DNA from: Toxoplasma gondii ME49
Lineage: Eukaryota > Apicomplexa > Conoidasida > Eucoccidiorida > Sarcocystidae
Length of the DNA stretch: 64,000 nt
Assembly (NCBI RefSeq): GCF_000006565.2
Contig: NC_031477.1
Location: forward strand, 4,801,137 to 4,865,136
Direction: 5' to 3'
The translations under genes were made by a program, and so were the position numbers. Below, one piece after another: positions 51,556 through 64,000 of the stretch. Within the stretch, counting starts at the first letter, position 1; each line of letters starts with the position of its first letter. The notes beneath the pieces are model-generated. The model was not told the origin of the DNA and searched no databases. It worked only from the letters and a program-made list of their open reading frames with translations.

Positions 51556-54093
51556 TGGAGCAACGGAGGACCGAGAACGGGGAGGAAAACGAGGGGAAAC
51601 GAGAGAAAAGAACGACGAGAACGGAGAAAGATAAGAAAGGCGGGAGAGGGAGAAGGAGTGGAGAGGAAAGGGGACTCGAAAAGGAAGACAAGGACAAGAA
51701 GAAAGACGCAGGGCGAAGAAGAGACGAGAGGCGGGGACTCAAAGAGGCGACGCGTCCCCACCGAGCGCGATCAGTTGCGGTGGAAAGGCAGCGGCGATGA
51801 AGCTGCTGCTACACAGGTTGCAGACGAAACTCTCGGATTAACGCGAAGTTGTTTCGGACCACAAAAAACGATGCGATCTCTTGGGTTCGCCGTCTTCGTC
51901 GCTCTGTCTCTCCTCTCTTGTTGTGCGCTCGTTACGATCGACAACTTGCACATTTCTACCCCGTCTCCGTACTGTCTTCTGCTTTGTCTGCGAAGTGCAC
52001 GCCGCGAGCGCGATCCCTCGTTTACGGCATGTCTGGGGTCTCTCCAGATCCAAGTTGTCTTGCGTCTTCACCAGTCTGTCTCCTTTACCCTGCTTGTCGG
52101 TCTCCGTTCTCGCCTGTCGTTCGTCGCCGAAGTCGCGCTGCAGAAGGGCGGGCGAGAGGAGAGAAGAAGACTTGGAGGAAGAGAACGGAGAGAACCGACA
52201 AGAGAGAGGAGACTGCGAGAAGACGACTCGAGAACAGTGGCACCGAAGACGCAGACGGGAGAGAAGAACGGTGGAGGAAAGGTGCAGGAAGAGAGGGTGA
52301 GCAGCAGCATGTGCGAGAAGAAGGCGAATACACTGGAAAGATGGAGAAATGTGCAGGAGGAAGGAAGAAGAAAGAAGCAAAGGAGAAGAACGGAGAGAGA
52401 CGCAGCCAGGCCTGAGCGGGACGACAGGAAGGAGCAGGGAGACCGGAAAGAGAAGAAGAGAGAGGAGAGCGGAAGAAACAAGAGCGGCGCGACGAAGAGA
52501 GCTTAGGAGATCGAAGGACCTCGACAGACGTTGGAGGGAACCACACAGAAAACGATTTCGTACGCTGTCGGGAGAGAAAAGCGAGGAGCAGCCACGCAGC
52601 GACCGGGAGAGGGGGGACGCGTTGACTCGCAAAAAGCCTCAGAGAAGCTCACAAGTGCCTGATCCATCAGTGCCAAGACAGACCGTTTCAAAGGCGACGT
52701 TCGAGTCGCCGAAAAAGCACAAGAAAAACGTTCTGAAAGACTCCCGCCAGAAAGCATGCTTTTACCAGACACAGGACTTCGGGCAAACCTGCCCGTTCTC
52801 CTCGGCTACGGAGAAACAGAAAGGAGAAAAAGTCAGAGAGTATGGAAGAAGAAACCCAGGAGACTCTAGGAAGTGACGCAACTGAAGGAGAAGAAAAAAA
52901 TGAGGAAAGGCCACAGTGAATCTCGCGAACCCCATGCTCCGGTTTTGTAGAGTTGCTTCGAGGTCCGTTGGTGACACTACAGAGAAGCCTGGAAAGAGTC
53001 ACGAGCTCGTTTATGGAGACAACCCCCTCGGAAAACAAATTTTAATCTCTGTATCTCACGCGCGATTTCCTCTCTTGTGTGCTAGTGTCTGCGTGTACTT
53101 CTCTAGCTTCTTGCCGCGGAAAACGTGACCCGAAATCGACTGTCGATGCTGCTCGGGCACGTTGACCGAATATAAGCCGAGCCGCACTCTGGAGGGTCGC
53201 GAGCGAGCGCGAGGGGGTTCCGGGAAAAAGACGCGGCGCGGCAATCGAGCGTGTCTTCTGGCTGGCCAGCGCGAGGCACTTGCGTTTCTGTGGTCGCAGA
53301 GAAAGCGGGGAAGAGAGGCGTTTTCTCGAGCGAGAATAAGGAAGAGTGACAAGACATAGCGAAAGAGGGGGAGAAGCGCGGCGTCCAGGTGTATGTACAG
53401 CGTGTGAAAGGGAGCGCGCGAGAGACTGAGAGAGAGGCAGCACGAGATCCGACAGAAAAACGAGCTGGGAGGTCTCTCCAGCCTAGAGCGGAAGCTGCAA
53501 ATGGATTCCTCTCTCTCTGCTTTTTCTCTTCTATTTCCAGATGTGTGATGAGTCCACGAGAGGCTGAAGAAGGCGAGAAGACGAGCGCGCGGTGACGGAG
53601 AGGACTGCGAGAAATGGAGTTATAAAACCTCGTCTTCCTCGCCCTCCAAGCCGCACGCACTCATGTTCCTCTCCTCGTCCTCTTTCTCCTCTTTTTCTTT
53701 CTTCTCCTCCTCTTTTTTCTCCTCTTTCTTCTTCTGTTCCTGAGCCTTTATCTTGGTGTCTTAGAGTGTTGCCACATGCGTTCTGTCTCGTGGTTTTGCT
53801 TCACGGACTGTCTTTCACCTGCCTCGCATTCTCTCCTCCCTTCGTGGTCTCTTCTGTGCTTTCTTCTTTCTTTCGGTCTTTCTCTCTCCTCCCTCTTCTA
53901 TCTTGTCATCCCTTCTTTGCTCGTCTTCCGCCACTCTCTTGTCTTTTGTCTCTTCTCTTCTTACCCTTCTCTCGCTGTGTCTCTCTTTTCTTATCCGTTT
54001 TCCTCTTTCGGTACCCTGTCTCTCCCGCCTCTTTCGGTGCTTTCCTCTTCCCTTACTTAGCTGTTTTTCGTGGATTTCCTTTTATTTCTCGCG
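51556..54093. other. Divergent intergenic region between DDX41 and giant hydrolase gene
   Basis: It should hold promoters and 5' leaders for both genes. Much of it is strand-biased low complexity: purine-rich at 52140-52500 and C/T-rich at 53640-54060. Several long frames on both strands are explained by this bias. No domain, RNA gene or mobile element is recognised. Confidence 0.45.
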
Positions 54094-57000
54094 ATGAGTC
54101 ACCTGGTGCAAAAGGTGGTGGACTCGGGGATGTTCCCCGGGACGCTGAGCAGCTATGAAGTTTCCTCTTTTCCACAGTTGCTGCTGCTTCCTCGCCTGGA
54201 CTGTCCAGACATCAAAATTCCGCTTCTCCTGCTCCTCCCGTCTCCGCGACAGCACCTCCGGAGACACCTCAGCGCTCAGCTGGAACTCGTGGACCTCCTC
54301 CGCCTCCACTTGCGCAGACTCGAGCGCCACGACCAACTCTCTCTCGCCCATCTCCTCCGCTTCCGCGACAGCCTCCGCGCCCACCGCCGCAGCGCATGTC
54401 TCCTCGAGCGCCGCGGCGCCGCGCAGGATGCATGCGACGCGTCTCCTCCTCTCCCCAGGGTGCGGGGCGCGGCCGCGGCGCCAGGAGAGTCCTCGGGGGC
54501 GACTCCGAGCGAGTGTCTGTACACCGCGTCGGGTCCAGAACAGTCATCTGGGCCGGACGAGGATTCTGCGGAAGCTTCTCTTCAACTCGAGCGGGCCGAG
54601 GCCGCCTGGAAGAAAGGAATCGGTGTGCACGAAAGAGGCGCGGAGTCGGCGGTGGGGGAGGGGCAAGGAGACACTTCCGGAGACAGGAGTGAAGCGAACT
54701 CTGCGTCCCGGTCGCTCCCTCTTCTTCCCGGGGCTTCGCTCCAGGCCTCAGATGACTCGAGAGAGAGGACAGAAGAAGGCTTCGGAGGCTTGTCGAAGAA
54801 CGCAGACGCCCAGCCGCCGTGCTCGGGGAAGACAGAGGCACATGTCGCGGACCTGCAGCGACGCTTGACACAGACGCGTTCGCTTCTCACGCTTCTGCAG
54901 GACCAGTTTCATCTTCAACAGCAATGCCTAGAGAGAGAGTTACGGCGACCCGACCAGACAGACGCCTGCAGTCTCGCATGCTCGGAGGTCTGCCTCTGTG
55001 GCTGCTGTCTCTTGCCGGACAAGTCGACGGGGGAGCCGCGACGCGCAGCTGACCGATGCCACCAGAGAGAAGAAATAAGAGACACAAGACGCGCTCTGGA
55101 AAGCGGAGATAGAAACTCGAGACCTCATGGGCCGCGAACGCTGGAACACGCAACTCCTCGCTCCCAAATAAGCTCTTCAGGATCTCACTCTTCGTCTTCT
55201 GTTCCTTCGTCCTACTCTTCTGCTTCTTCTTTCTCTTCTTCCTCTTCTTCGTCTTGCCCTTCTTCCTCTTCTTCGTCTTGCTCTTCTTCCTCTTCTCCTC
55301 TGCCTTCCTCGTCTTCGTTCGCTTCTTCCCTGCCCTCTTCTTCTCTTTCTTCTGTGCCGTCGTGCTTCGCTTCCTCTGCGTCTCCGGACGCTTGTTCGAG
55401 GTTCGGTGTGGAGAGTGTGTCTGCTTTGTTTTCGGGTCCGACGGCTGCAGCGGTGGCGGCTCCGTTTCTCGTCATTTACGCGCATGGTAACGGGAGCGAC
55501 ATAGGCGACGTGCATGCGCGGTCGGCGCTGCTCGCGGAGCGTCTGCAAGCAAGTTTTCTCCTCTTCGACTACCCTGGCTACGGGAAGTACGCAGGCGCCG
55601 CAGATGAGGCTTCGGTAGATGCGACGCTGCGCTCGGTCCTCGCCTTCGCGATTCACTGCCTCGGCTGGCCTCAGCAAAAAATCGTCCTCTGGGGAACCTC
55701 CATTGGCACGGGTCCCTGCACCCGCGCTGCATGCAGTCTGGCCCACGCAGCCAGGCAGCTGCGCCCGCGCCCAGGGCCGACGCTCGATATCCCGAACGCA
55801 AAAAGCTCAGAAAAGCAAGATCGAAGACGAGAGGCGAGAAAAGAACCGAACGGAGGAGAGAGAGGAGAGCAAGGAGAGCAGAGAGAAGCGCGAGAACGGA
55901 ACGACGAGAGAGAGGGGAAGATGTTGGGGTTTGGAGGAAGTTTGCGACGAAGCAAAAAGCGCGCAGATGCCTTTTGTGTGGGTGAGGCACCCAGCTCGCG
56001 GGAGGAGAGAGAGGAAGCGACTGAGAACAGGCAGAAAGAAGGCCGGAGAAAGGGGACGAACTTCTCTTCCTTTATCGCAGGCGTCGCCGCAGCTGTGGCG
56101 GGAGAACGCGGCGCTGGCCTCGCGACCAAATTGGGAACCTGGATCGAAAGAGACAACCCCGAGGACAGTGAAGGTGAAGGAGAAGAGACAAACGACAGTT
56201 GTCACTCTGGGGCTCCAAACACATTTGGAGACTTCAATTCAGAAGAGACCCTCGCATCTGCCTCCCTGATGTCTTCCTCCAGATGCAGTGCATCTTCTTT
56301 GCCGTCACACTCAAGCCTCACTTCTTCCTCTTCGTCCTCTCCCGCTTCGTTTTCTCCTCTACCATCCACACACGGGGCATACCCTTTCGGAGGAGGCTCT
56401 TCATCTGACATCCAAGCTGTTTCCTCGGGATCCCAGGCTGCGGCTTCGGCGTCGAGCTTCTCGTTGCCCGTGACCTCGCGCTTGGCCTCTCTGCCGGTGC
56501 CTGCGGGCCTGGTCCTGCAGTGTCCGTACAGGTCGATCACGCATGCAGCGGCGGCTTTCGTGCCGTCTCTGGTGGCGCGTGCACTCGTCTCTTCTGGCTG
56601 GAACGTGGAAAACGAGGTACTTTCTTGCGACTGTCCGGTCCTCTGGATCCACGGCCAAGCAGACGAACTCTTCCCCTGGGAAGGCAGCCTCGCTATGCTC
56701 GACGCCTATCGCCAGGTCTGCGAACTGCGTCGCTCCCGCGCCGCCGCGACTGCGGCGCTTGGAGCCCAACTAGCGGCCGACAGCCACGCGACGGAGCCCG
56801 CGACAGAGCCTCTGGCTTCCGGAGATGCCGCCGCCTTTGGGCGACTCGACAGGGAGGAGACGGATCCGAAAGTGGAGACCGCACTGGTCGCAGCGCAGTC
56901 GGCTTTCATGAGGAGAGACGTCGAGGAATGGGCGATTGGGCACTTTCCCGAGGACGCGACTCACGGCGAATTCGATTTCCGAAAGGATTTGGTGGAGCCC

Positions 57001-60000
57001 GTCCAGCGTCTCATGAAGCGCAGCCAGCAGCGGTGCGTCGAGGCGTTTGCTGGGGAGATTGTGTCTCTCTGGACTTCCTGCATGCAGCCCAGTTTGCCTG
57101 CGTCGTCTGCGGGGGTCGTCTTCGAGGCCTTCCGGGCCTTCTTCGCCTCTCCAGCCCCACACGGTCCCTTGGACGGCGTCTCCTCTCCCCACGAGTCGCC
57201 TGCGGGCGGCCTCGCCTCTCGCGACTCTCGCGGCTTCGCTCCCCGTCTCCGGTTTCTCCTGCCCCCGCACGTCCTGTGCGGCCTGACTCTGAGTCACCCC
57301 CTAGTTCAGCCACTGCGTCCCACAGTCGGAGACTACTTCGCCCTCAGGACTCTGAACTCCTCGCGACCGGGGACCAAGGACGCGTCGCTCCGAGGCTGGC
57401 TCCGCGGCGATGTGTCTCTCTTTGGGCTTGGCGGCGTCTCCCACCTGTGGAGCGCGAAGGCAGACGCGAGCGGCAACGAGGAGACTCTCTCTTCGGCTTC
57501 GATGGACAGCGGCCTAGTCTCCGAAGACGAAGAGGATTGGCACGGAGGCGAAGAGACAGAAGGCGAGACAGCGGCGAGTGAGGGAATTCGTCTCGCTTCA
57601 GTTCCATGTTCGTCTGAGGGCGTGGCACGAGGCCCTCCGGCTTTCGTGGAGGACAGCGAAGGAGGCAGTTGGAGGAAAGGTCGAGCGGAGAGGGAGGGGC
57701 ACTCGGTTGCTGAGACTTCGTCTCTCCGGTCGATGTCTGCTCCCTCAGCGACTGACGCCGCGCTCTCTTCTTCCGACGCGCCTGCCTCTCTTCATTCTCG
57801 CCTCGACGAGAAACCTCCCCACGCACGAGCTGTCTCGCAGTCGGCGTCTGTCTCCTCGCGGTCGGCGTCTATCTCCTCGCGGTCTTCTGTCTCTTCTTGG
57901 TCTTCTGTCTCTTCTCGGTCTGCTGGGTCCTCGCGATCTTCGGTCTCCTCTCCAGCATCGGTTTCTGTATCCACCGCTCCCAGATTTTTGAGGCCTCGGC
58001 CTCGCTGGGGCGCCGTGGCTCGCGCCCTGGCCGCGCGTGCCGAGAGGGCCAAGAAGGCCCGGAGACACCGAGGCCGGAAGCGCGCGCTTTCTGCATTCTC
58101 CCCGGATCTCTCGCTCGCTCCCTGGATCTCGCTACCACCTCTCCAGGAGACTCTTTTGCAGAATTTCTGCTCCCTTCCTGCACTGCTTGCGTGGGTCGCC
58201 CACCGGTACTCCCTCTTCCTTTCGAGGCTGCTCCAGGTCGCGCGCGAGAGATTCGCCGCAGATCGCTCTGGCGTCCTCGGTGAAAGCAACTGCTTCCTCG
58301 CCGAAGTCGAGTTCTTTGTGCGCCGCCTCTACGTCCTTCTCCAGCCTTCGCTGTTCGTCGACGCCGTCTACAAGAGAACGAGGAAAGGACTTCAGAGAAA
58401 CAAGGAGAGGCAGGGCGAAGTGCGAAGTGAAAGGGATGCGAATCGGGGACAAGACAGAGAGGGGGCTTGCGACGGCCAAGACCGCGACGGACAGGGTGGG
58501 GACGCGCGCATGCAAGGCGACACACGACAGGGAACAGAAGCCGGTGGAGAATGCGATGAGGATATCTGCTACACTCTAGATAGTCTCGTCATCGCTGGTG
58601 TACGCATCCGGCTCTCTACGCCTTCGGAATCAACGCGAGAAGATCTTCATCGCCTCCAGTCTCCTCATTCTGCTTCTGCTTCGCTTCCGGGGATGCTGAG
58701 TGTGGAGTATTTGCCGCTGCGTCGACCGCCTGGTGTGGCGGGAGCCGTTTCGGACTTCCAGTCTCGAAGAGGGGCGAGACACAGAGAGAGGCGCGGAGTC
58801 GCCTGGCCGTCGAATCTGAAGGCTCCTCCTGTACGAGAAAGAGACAGCGGCGGCTTTGGGCGAGAAGACACCGACAAACGCGCGAGCCGGTCGGGGCACG
58901 CGACAGCGAGGAGACCCCGTCCACAGGCGAGAAGGCGGCAGAAGTACTTTGCTCGGCCGCGGCTCTCGCCTCTTCACCTTCTGTTTCCTGCTCCTAAGTT
59001 TTTGATTTTTCCTGTCTTCGTGCCTCCTCTCCCTTCCCTCAGCCTGACGGTCCAGTGGCTGATGGATGCGCTCGCACTGCTTTTCGAGAAGGGCCGTGAA
59101 GGCGCTGGGGGGGACTCGTCGCTACGAGCGTCTCCACTCACCTCGGCTTCCCCAAATCGACCCGTCTCCCCAAGAGTCGCTTTGACTCCGTCTTGCGATT
59201 CCGATCCCTCGACGTTGCTGCAAGCGCCTCTCTTCTCTCGGGTGCGAGGGAAGTTGAAGCTAGGCTCCCGTTCTGAGGGCGCCTGGAGGGTGCGGGAGAA
59301 GAACACAGAGGAATGTGTGGGGCGAAGTTCAGGGGCGCCCCAGTCTGGCCATGGCATTCCTCCGCTTGTGCAAGAAGAGCTCCTGAAGGGGAAAAAAACA
59401 CAAATTTCCATCTTGTTTGCCGACCAACTTTTGAAACAACTTCTTTCGTCACCTCTCCGTCCTGCATTCGAAGCCCTAGGCGCGCAACCTGTCCTCGGAC
59501 GCCTTTCACCTCGACTTTCTTCTGGTTCTTCTTCTGGATCTGTTGCTGAGGAACCAGCGGATCAGAGTCGGGGGTTTCCTGTGGTTGTCGGCTCCGGAAG
59601 TGACTTCATTGCTGGCGGCAATTTCTTTCCGTTTGGGTGGGATGTCCTTTTCCTTCTGTTGTTTCGCTGTCACATTCCTTCTTACCTTCCGCGCCTCGTT
59701 CCTCCGCTCTTCCTCTCTCCTCCACCATGTGCAGGAAACTCACGTGTGAACGGTGTCACTTCTCAGTCCTCTTCTTCCTCTTGCCCTCAGTCTTCTTCTC
59801 CATCTTCTTCCTTTTCTTCATTTTCCCCCTGTTCTTTCCTTTCTTCTTTATCTGTGTCGTGTGTGGGGTCTCAGTCGCGTTGGGGTGAGGACCCCGGGAC
59901 TGTGTTCTGGGGAGCGCAGCTTGCCGAGCAGTTGGCACAGCGTCGAGGACCCTCTCCTGCGCCGTTTTCCAAACCGTTCCCTTGGATTTCGCCGGAGGCT

Positions 60001-63000
60001 GTGAAGCAGATGACTGTTGCGGCTGCGCGCATGCGCGCCGCTTCCCTCGCTTCGTCGCTTGCCTTTTGTCTGCCACTGTCTCTCGGGTGGGCCTCCTCGC
60101 CCCAGGGGTCTGTCGCCGAGCGACAGGAGCCGGTAAGGCCCGTGCCTCTCAGCCAGAATGCCCGAGATTTTCCTCGCGTCTTCCACTGGGAGCAACTGTC
60201 TCCGGCGCACTCGCTGCTCGTTCAGACCTCGCAGGTCGCCGCGGTCGCCAGCGCGCTGGACCTAAGTCACGCTGCCCATGCAGATTTCCTCCTCTGGAGC
60301 GCAAGAGCCAGTGGGCAGCTCGGAGGAGAAGAGGCAGGGGAGAAGAAGGACGGAATGCAGGAGCGTCACAAGACGCGAGAGACCTCCAGAGGGATAGGAG
60401 GGGACACAAGAGAGACGGGACCCGTGCAAGGGGGGTGGCGAGGAGACAGGCGAAGGGAAGCGTCTCCGCTGAGCGTGGGGTTGCCCCCGTCGCTGATTCG
60501 AGGCGTTTTTCTCGCGTCGGAGGAAGTGCGGAGCAGGGAAGAGAAACGCTTGGAACAGGCTACGGCGCAGGAGGAAAAGAAAACGCCTCGCGAGGAGAAG
60601 GGGTCAGCGTTATCTTTCTTCTCCTTCGCTGCAAAGCGAAGGAGAGAGAGAAAAGGCGCACGCGCGGATGTCCAAGATATCGCCTGTCCTGTGCGCGACG
60701 AGGCTCGAGGGAGAGAAGAAAGGGGAGAAGCGAGAGGAGAAAGGGGAGGAGAAGAAGCGAGAGAAGCCGCGAGAGAGCCAGTGAAGGAACCCCAGAAGGA
60801 GTCGGAGATGGAGAAGCGTCTCCTCGCTTTCTTCAGAGACAGTTTCGTCTTCAGTCAACCGAAATTCTTCTTGTCGGAACGCGCGAGAGATGCGGGACAC
60901 ACTTCTTATCTCCACCTGCCGGACCGCTTGCTCGCGGCTCTCTGCGTCGCCCTGCGGCGCTACGATCCTGAACAAAGAGAAGGCAGTGAGCCTGAGGCCG
61001 ACAGGCGAGGGGAAGCCTTTTTTTCTGAATCGAGGAGTGGAGAAAGCTGCCGGAGAGACGACCTCGAGCATCGACGTGAAACCGACGGCAGCCAGAATCC
61101 GAAAGATGCGAAAATCCGGATCGACGATGTGGCGACACCGTTCCTCCGTGCATGCAGAGAAGCCGATCCAAGCGAACAGTCGAGGCGGCAAGGAGTCCCG
61201 GCTCCAGGCACTGTAGAGTGGAGTGGAAACACAGAAACAGAGGCGAAAGTGGCGACGCCTTCCGGGTCGTCTTCCTTTTTCGCCTCTTCTGCTCCTCAAA
61301 CTTCTTCGTCCTCGTCGAGCATCGCTCCCCCGAGAGCGAAGCGTGGAGGCGAGACAGGCGAAGTGCCGCGAGAAGAAGCGAAGGAGACAGACAGGGGCTG
61401 GGGTGCCCCTGCCGACAGAGGCAACGACAGGACTCTTCCCCCTTTTTCGAGGCCTCTGTCTTCTTGCTCGCCTACCGGCTCTGCCTCGCGAGGAAAGAAC
61501 GTCGCGCCTGCCGCCCTCTTCCTGAGTGGCGCCGGAGACTGCCACAGGCTCGACACAGAGCGAGACGCTGGAGACGGCACTGTCTTCAGAGAAAAAGAAA
61601 AGGAGAGACAGGAAGAGAAGCGAGAGAAGGAGAGAGAGGAGAGGGGTTTCTACGGAGACGACGGAAATCTGGCGGTTTGTGAAGCGCCGCTTCGACGGCC
61701 TTCCCCAGATTCCTGGGATGTGGCGTTCTTTCGTGTGTCTTCTCCCGTGGGCGGTCCACGGCCCGCCGTGTTTGCTGTCTCACCACCTGAGACGCCGACA
61801 GTACAGGATGAACAACGAGAACTGGTAAGCGTTCGTCGGTATCTGCTCTTTTTCGCGCGTTTTTCTTGGTTCTTTCTCATTCGCTGGGTCTTCCCTCTCG
61901 TCTGGATTCTGCGGCGTCCTCTGTCCGTCGCGAGAGTAGATCCTGTCGTCAGCTCAGGCGTTTCCTGTCTGTGCTGATCCGTGTACCCCGCTGTCTCCTC
62001 CTCTCTTATTGCCAACGCAGGCCGAGTGGTGTTTCCTCGCCGCCCTCATTCGCGCCGAGCTCGCGACCGTATCCCTTCTCCGCCGCGCGCCAACAGCCGG
62101 GAGAGACAGGCAGGTAAAGCAAGGAGACAGAGAGGAGACAGCTGAGCAGGGCAACGCGCTCAGCGGTGCGCTGCGGAGCACAGGGCGTGCATGCGAATCT
62201 GCAGAGGAAAAGAGAGGAAGCAGAGCGGCGACACAACACGTGGAAAAGAAAGACGACGAAGAAGAGTTGTTGCGTCTGGCCCTACGAGCTTCCTCCGTCC
62301 ATGGACTAGCCGCCGGTGAGCACGAGAGGGGAGAGGCACGCGCCAGGCCACGGGAGAGACAAGGTGTCCGGGTCCTCGAAGCATACGTGGAAACACCGAA
62401 AGAACCGAAAGAAACCGCCCATGAGACGGGGAGGAGAAGAGCAGATATTGGTGAGGACTTCGAAATTGAATGGCGAAAACGTTTGACTTTATATGTGTGT
62501 CAAAGTCGTCGTTCTGACCTTGTTTCCGTGTGCAAGCAGCGGCGTCTCCGAGTCTCCCTTTCCATCCGCTGACAGTCGCCCTGGAGCGCCTTCTTCTGTA
62601 CGTATTGGACCAAGTTTACCGTTTCGACTCAGCTCCGTCGAGTCGCCGTCTCCCCCGCCTTTCGCTCGCGCCCTTCTCTGCGCCCCTCGCTCCCTTTCTT
62701 CCTGCCCCGCTCCCAATGAAAAGTCGTTCTTCCGGTTCCTGTTCGTCCCAAGTCTCTCGCGATTCAGATCGAGGAACTCCGCAGTCCGTGCCGTCTCCTC
62801 GGCCTGAGCGTTCCGGCTCTTCCTCTCTCCCTCCAGGAGGGCCTCCGTCCCTCGTTCCCTCTCGCCCTGAGGTGCCTGTCTCGCACTTTGCCTTCCCTGC
62901 TCGTGTCTCGTCTGCGGGGTCTTCGTCGCTGGGCTCTGCCGACCAGCGCTCCTCCGTGGGGCGTCTGGGGACGCACGCGGTTTTTTCTGGTCCGGCGCCG

Positions 63001-64000
63001 GTCGGCGCGAAGCGCAGAGGCGCGGGAGAGACTGCGGCGGAGACTCTCGGGGTGCCCGAACCCTGTGAAGCCCAACGGTCCCGTGCCGGGCCGACCACTC
63101 TGGTCTTCAAGAACTCAGCGGGGGCAATCGCGTTTCTGAGGGCGCGAAGCATGGCGAACAGCGACGGATTGAATGACACGAAACAGGTCACAGAGGGCTC
63201 CCGAGACGCCGAAGCCAGGCGTTTTTCTTCTGTTCCTTCAGACAGTTGTGGACGTGCTAGGACAGCCGAAACGAAGGAGAAAAGGAGGCCCACTCTCCCT
63301 CCCATTGAGATTCGGAATGAGCTGCTTCCGGGTCCCCGCAGCGTCGACCGGGTCTCCCTAGAGACTCAGCAAGACGTCCAGCAGGGGCGTGGGGGCCCCC
63401 CTTCCCTTCCACTAGAAGGCGAGGAGTTACACTGTCTGGGTCGCGGCGTCTCTGCAGCCTCAGCTGCGGGTGCTCTGCAGCAGCTGCACGCGCTTGCCCC
63501 CCAGTCCAGGCTCCTTCCATCAGTCCAAGAGCTAAAGAACCAGCGAATAACGGAGACTCCAGCACCTCGAATTTCGGTCTTGAAGACTCCTACGCCTACT
63601 CGAACGCCAACGTTACCTGTTGCAGAAGGTAAGCAGCAGGACGAAAGGGTGACTCCCGCAGGGCCACCAGCTGGGATATGTCTCCAGGGATTCTCAGATA
63701 GGCGCCAAACCGGGACTACGGCATCTCCGCCTACCACAGAAGGCTTCTCCTTCCCTGTTCCCGGACAGACGACCCAAGAGGTGGAAGGCCCGATGTGGCT
63801 TTCCTCCGATGGCTGCACTAACATTTTTCCTTGGGGTGGCTGCCTTTCTGTGGCGTGTGCTGGAGTAAGCGCACCAGCACAGAGAGACCTTCAGGCCTCA
63901 TGGGCCCCAGAAGGCCAGCCAGAACGTGTGCCCGGACCGGAGACAGAAGCAGAGGGCAGGTTGCCTGGAGACAAAGCATCCTGTCCTCCCAACGGGCCAG
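54094..64000 (+). CDS. Giant alpha/beta hydrolase, ABHD17/Bem46-like, incomplete at right edge
   Basis: Exon 1 runs 54094-61824 (2577 codons), exon 2 62021-62315, exon 3 from about 62540 and open to the window end; junctions keep phase (0, then 1). The N-terminus (SSYEVSSFPQLLLLPR) and the core motif VIYAHGNGSDIGDVHARS (about residue 460) are typical of the ABHD17/Bem46 group. The nucleophile Ser lies in LWGTSIGTGP (about 534), the acid is D in HGQADELFPW (about 853), and the likely His is in EDATHGEFDF (about 954). A disordered insert of about 200 residues separates the Ser from the PAGLVLQCPYRSITHAAAAF strand. ABHD17 members depalmitoylate proteins at membranes; this activity is inferred. 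More than 2000 further residues, Ser/Arg/Glu-rich with few recognisable domains, extend the C-terminus. Start is the first ATG; introns within exon 1 cannot be excluded. Confidence 0.85.
55180..55375 (+). repeat. Poly-serine-coding TCT/TCC repeat in hydrolase exon 1
   Basis: C/T-rich trinucleotide-like tract encoding nearly continuous Ser just before the catalytic domain. It keeps frame with the hydrolase. A second Ser/Arg-rich run (SVSSRSASISSRSS type) lies at 57838-57960. Confidence 0.9.

Noticed and set aside
51838..52632. A 264-codon minus-strand frame, Ser/Leu/Arg-rich
   Set aside because: It lies in purine/pyrimidine-biased DNA between two divergent genes, has no ATG at its start, and shows no domain or conserved motif.
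53592..54158. A 188-codon plus-strand frame overlapping the hydrolase start
   Set aside because: It is Leu/Ser/Phe-rich because of a C/T-rich leader; it overlaps the better supported hydrolase start in another frame.

Overview
This is nuclear DNA from a tissue-cyst coccidian, most likely Toxoplasma gondii or a close relative such as Hammondia or Neospora. The clues are GC-rich, Ser/Arg/Glu-rich low-complexity coding sequence, many short GT-AG introns carrying (TA)n microsatellites, a rhoptry-kinase-like gene, a relic of mitochondrial cox1 in the nuclear DNA, and very long proteins with disordered extensions. Species assignment is inference.

Layout. 1-4 kb: no convincing gene, but a decayed cox1 fragment near 1.45-1.58 kb. 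4.5-5.5 kb (+): a putative single-pass membrane protein. 7.6-8.8 kb (+): a three-exon, four-helix membrane protein with possible Orai-like topology. 10.7-11.0 kb (+): an intronless HMG-box protein. 13.4-17.4 kb (-): a large disordered protein with an N-terminal membrane anchor. 20.8-23.6 kb (+): a four-exon WD40 protein of WDR89 type. 25.8-37.9 kb (-): a ten-exon Ost-alpha/TMEM184 family membrane protein, in which one intron of about 6.6 kb holds about 238 copies of a 25-bp minisatellite. 40.4-41.8 kb (-): a degenerate rhoptry-type pseudokinase. 44.4-51.6 kb (-): a ten-exon DDX41 RNA helicase, complete to its C-terminal zinc knuckle. 54.1 kb to the right edge (+): a giant alpha/beta hydrolase of ABHD17/Bem46 type, cut by the window end.

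The spliced models were built by hand. Exons were joined only where GT/AG sites, reading phase and family similarity agreed. DDX41, the TMEM184-like gene, the WDR89-like gene and the Orai-like gene keep phase at every junction. The genes are unrelated housekeeping, membrane and parasite-specific functions; I see no operon or cluster logic, as expected for this lineage. The most unusual structure is the minisatellite array, which sits entirely inside the TMEM184-like gene and shows internal block duplications.
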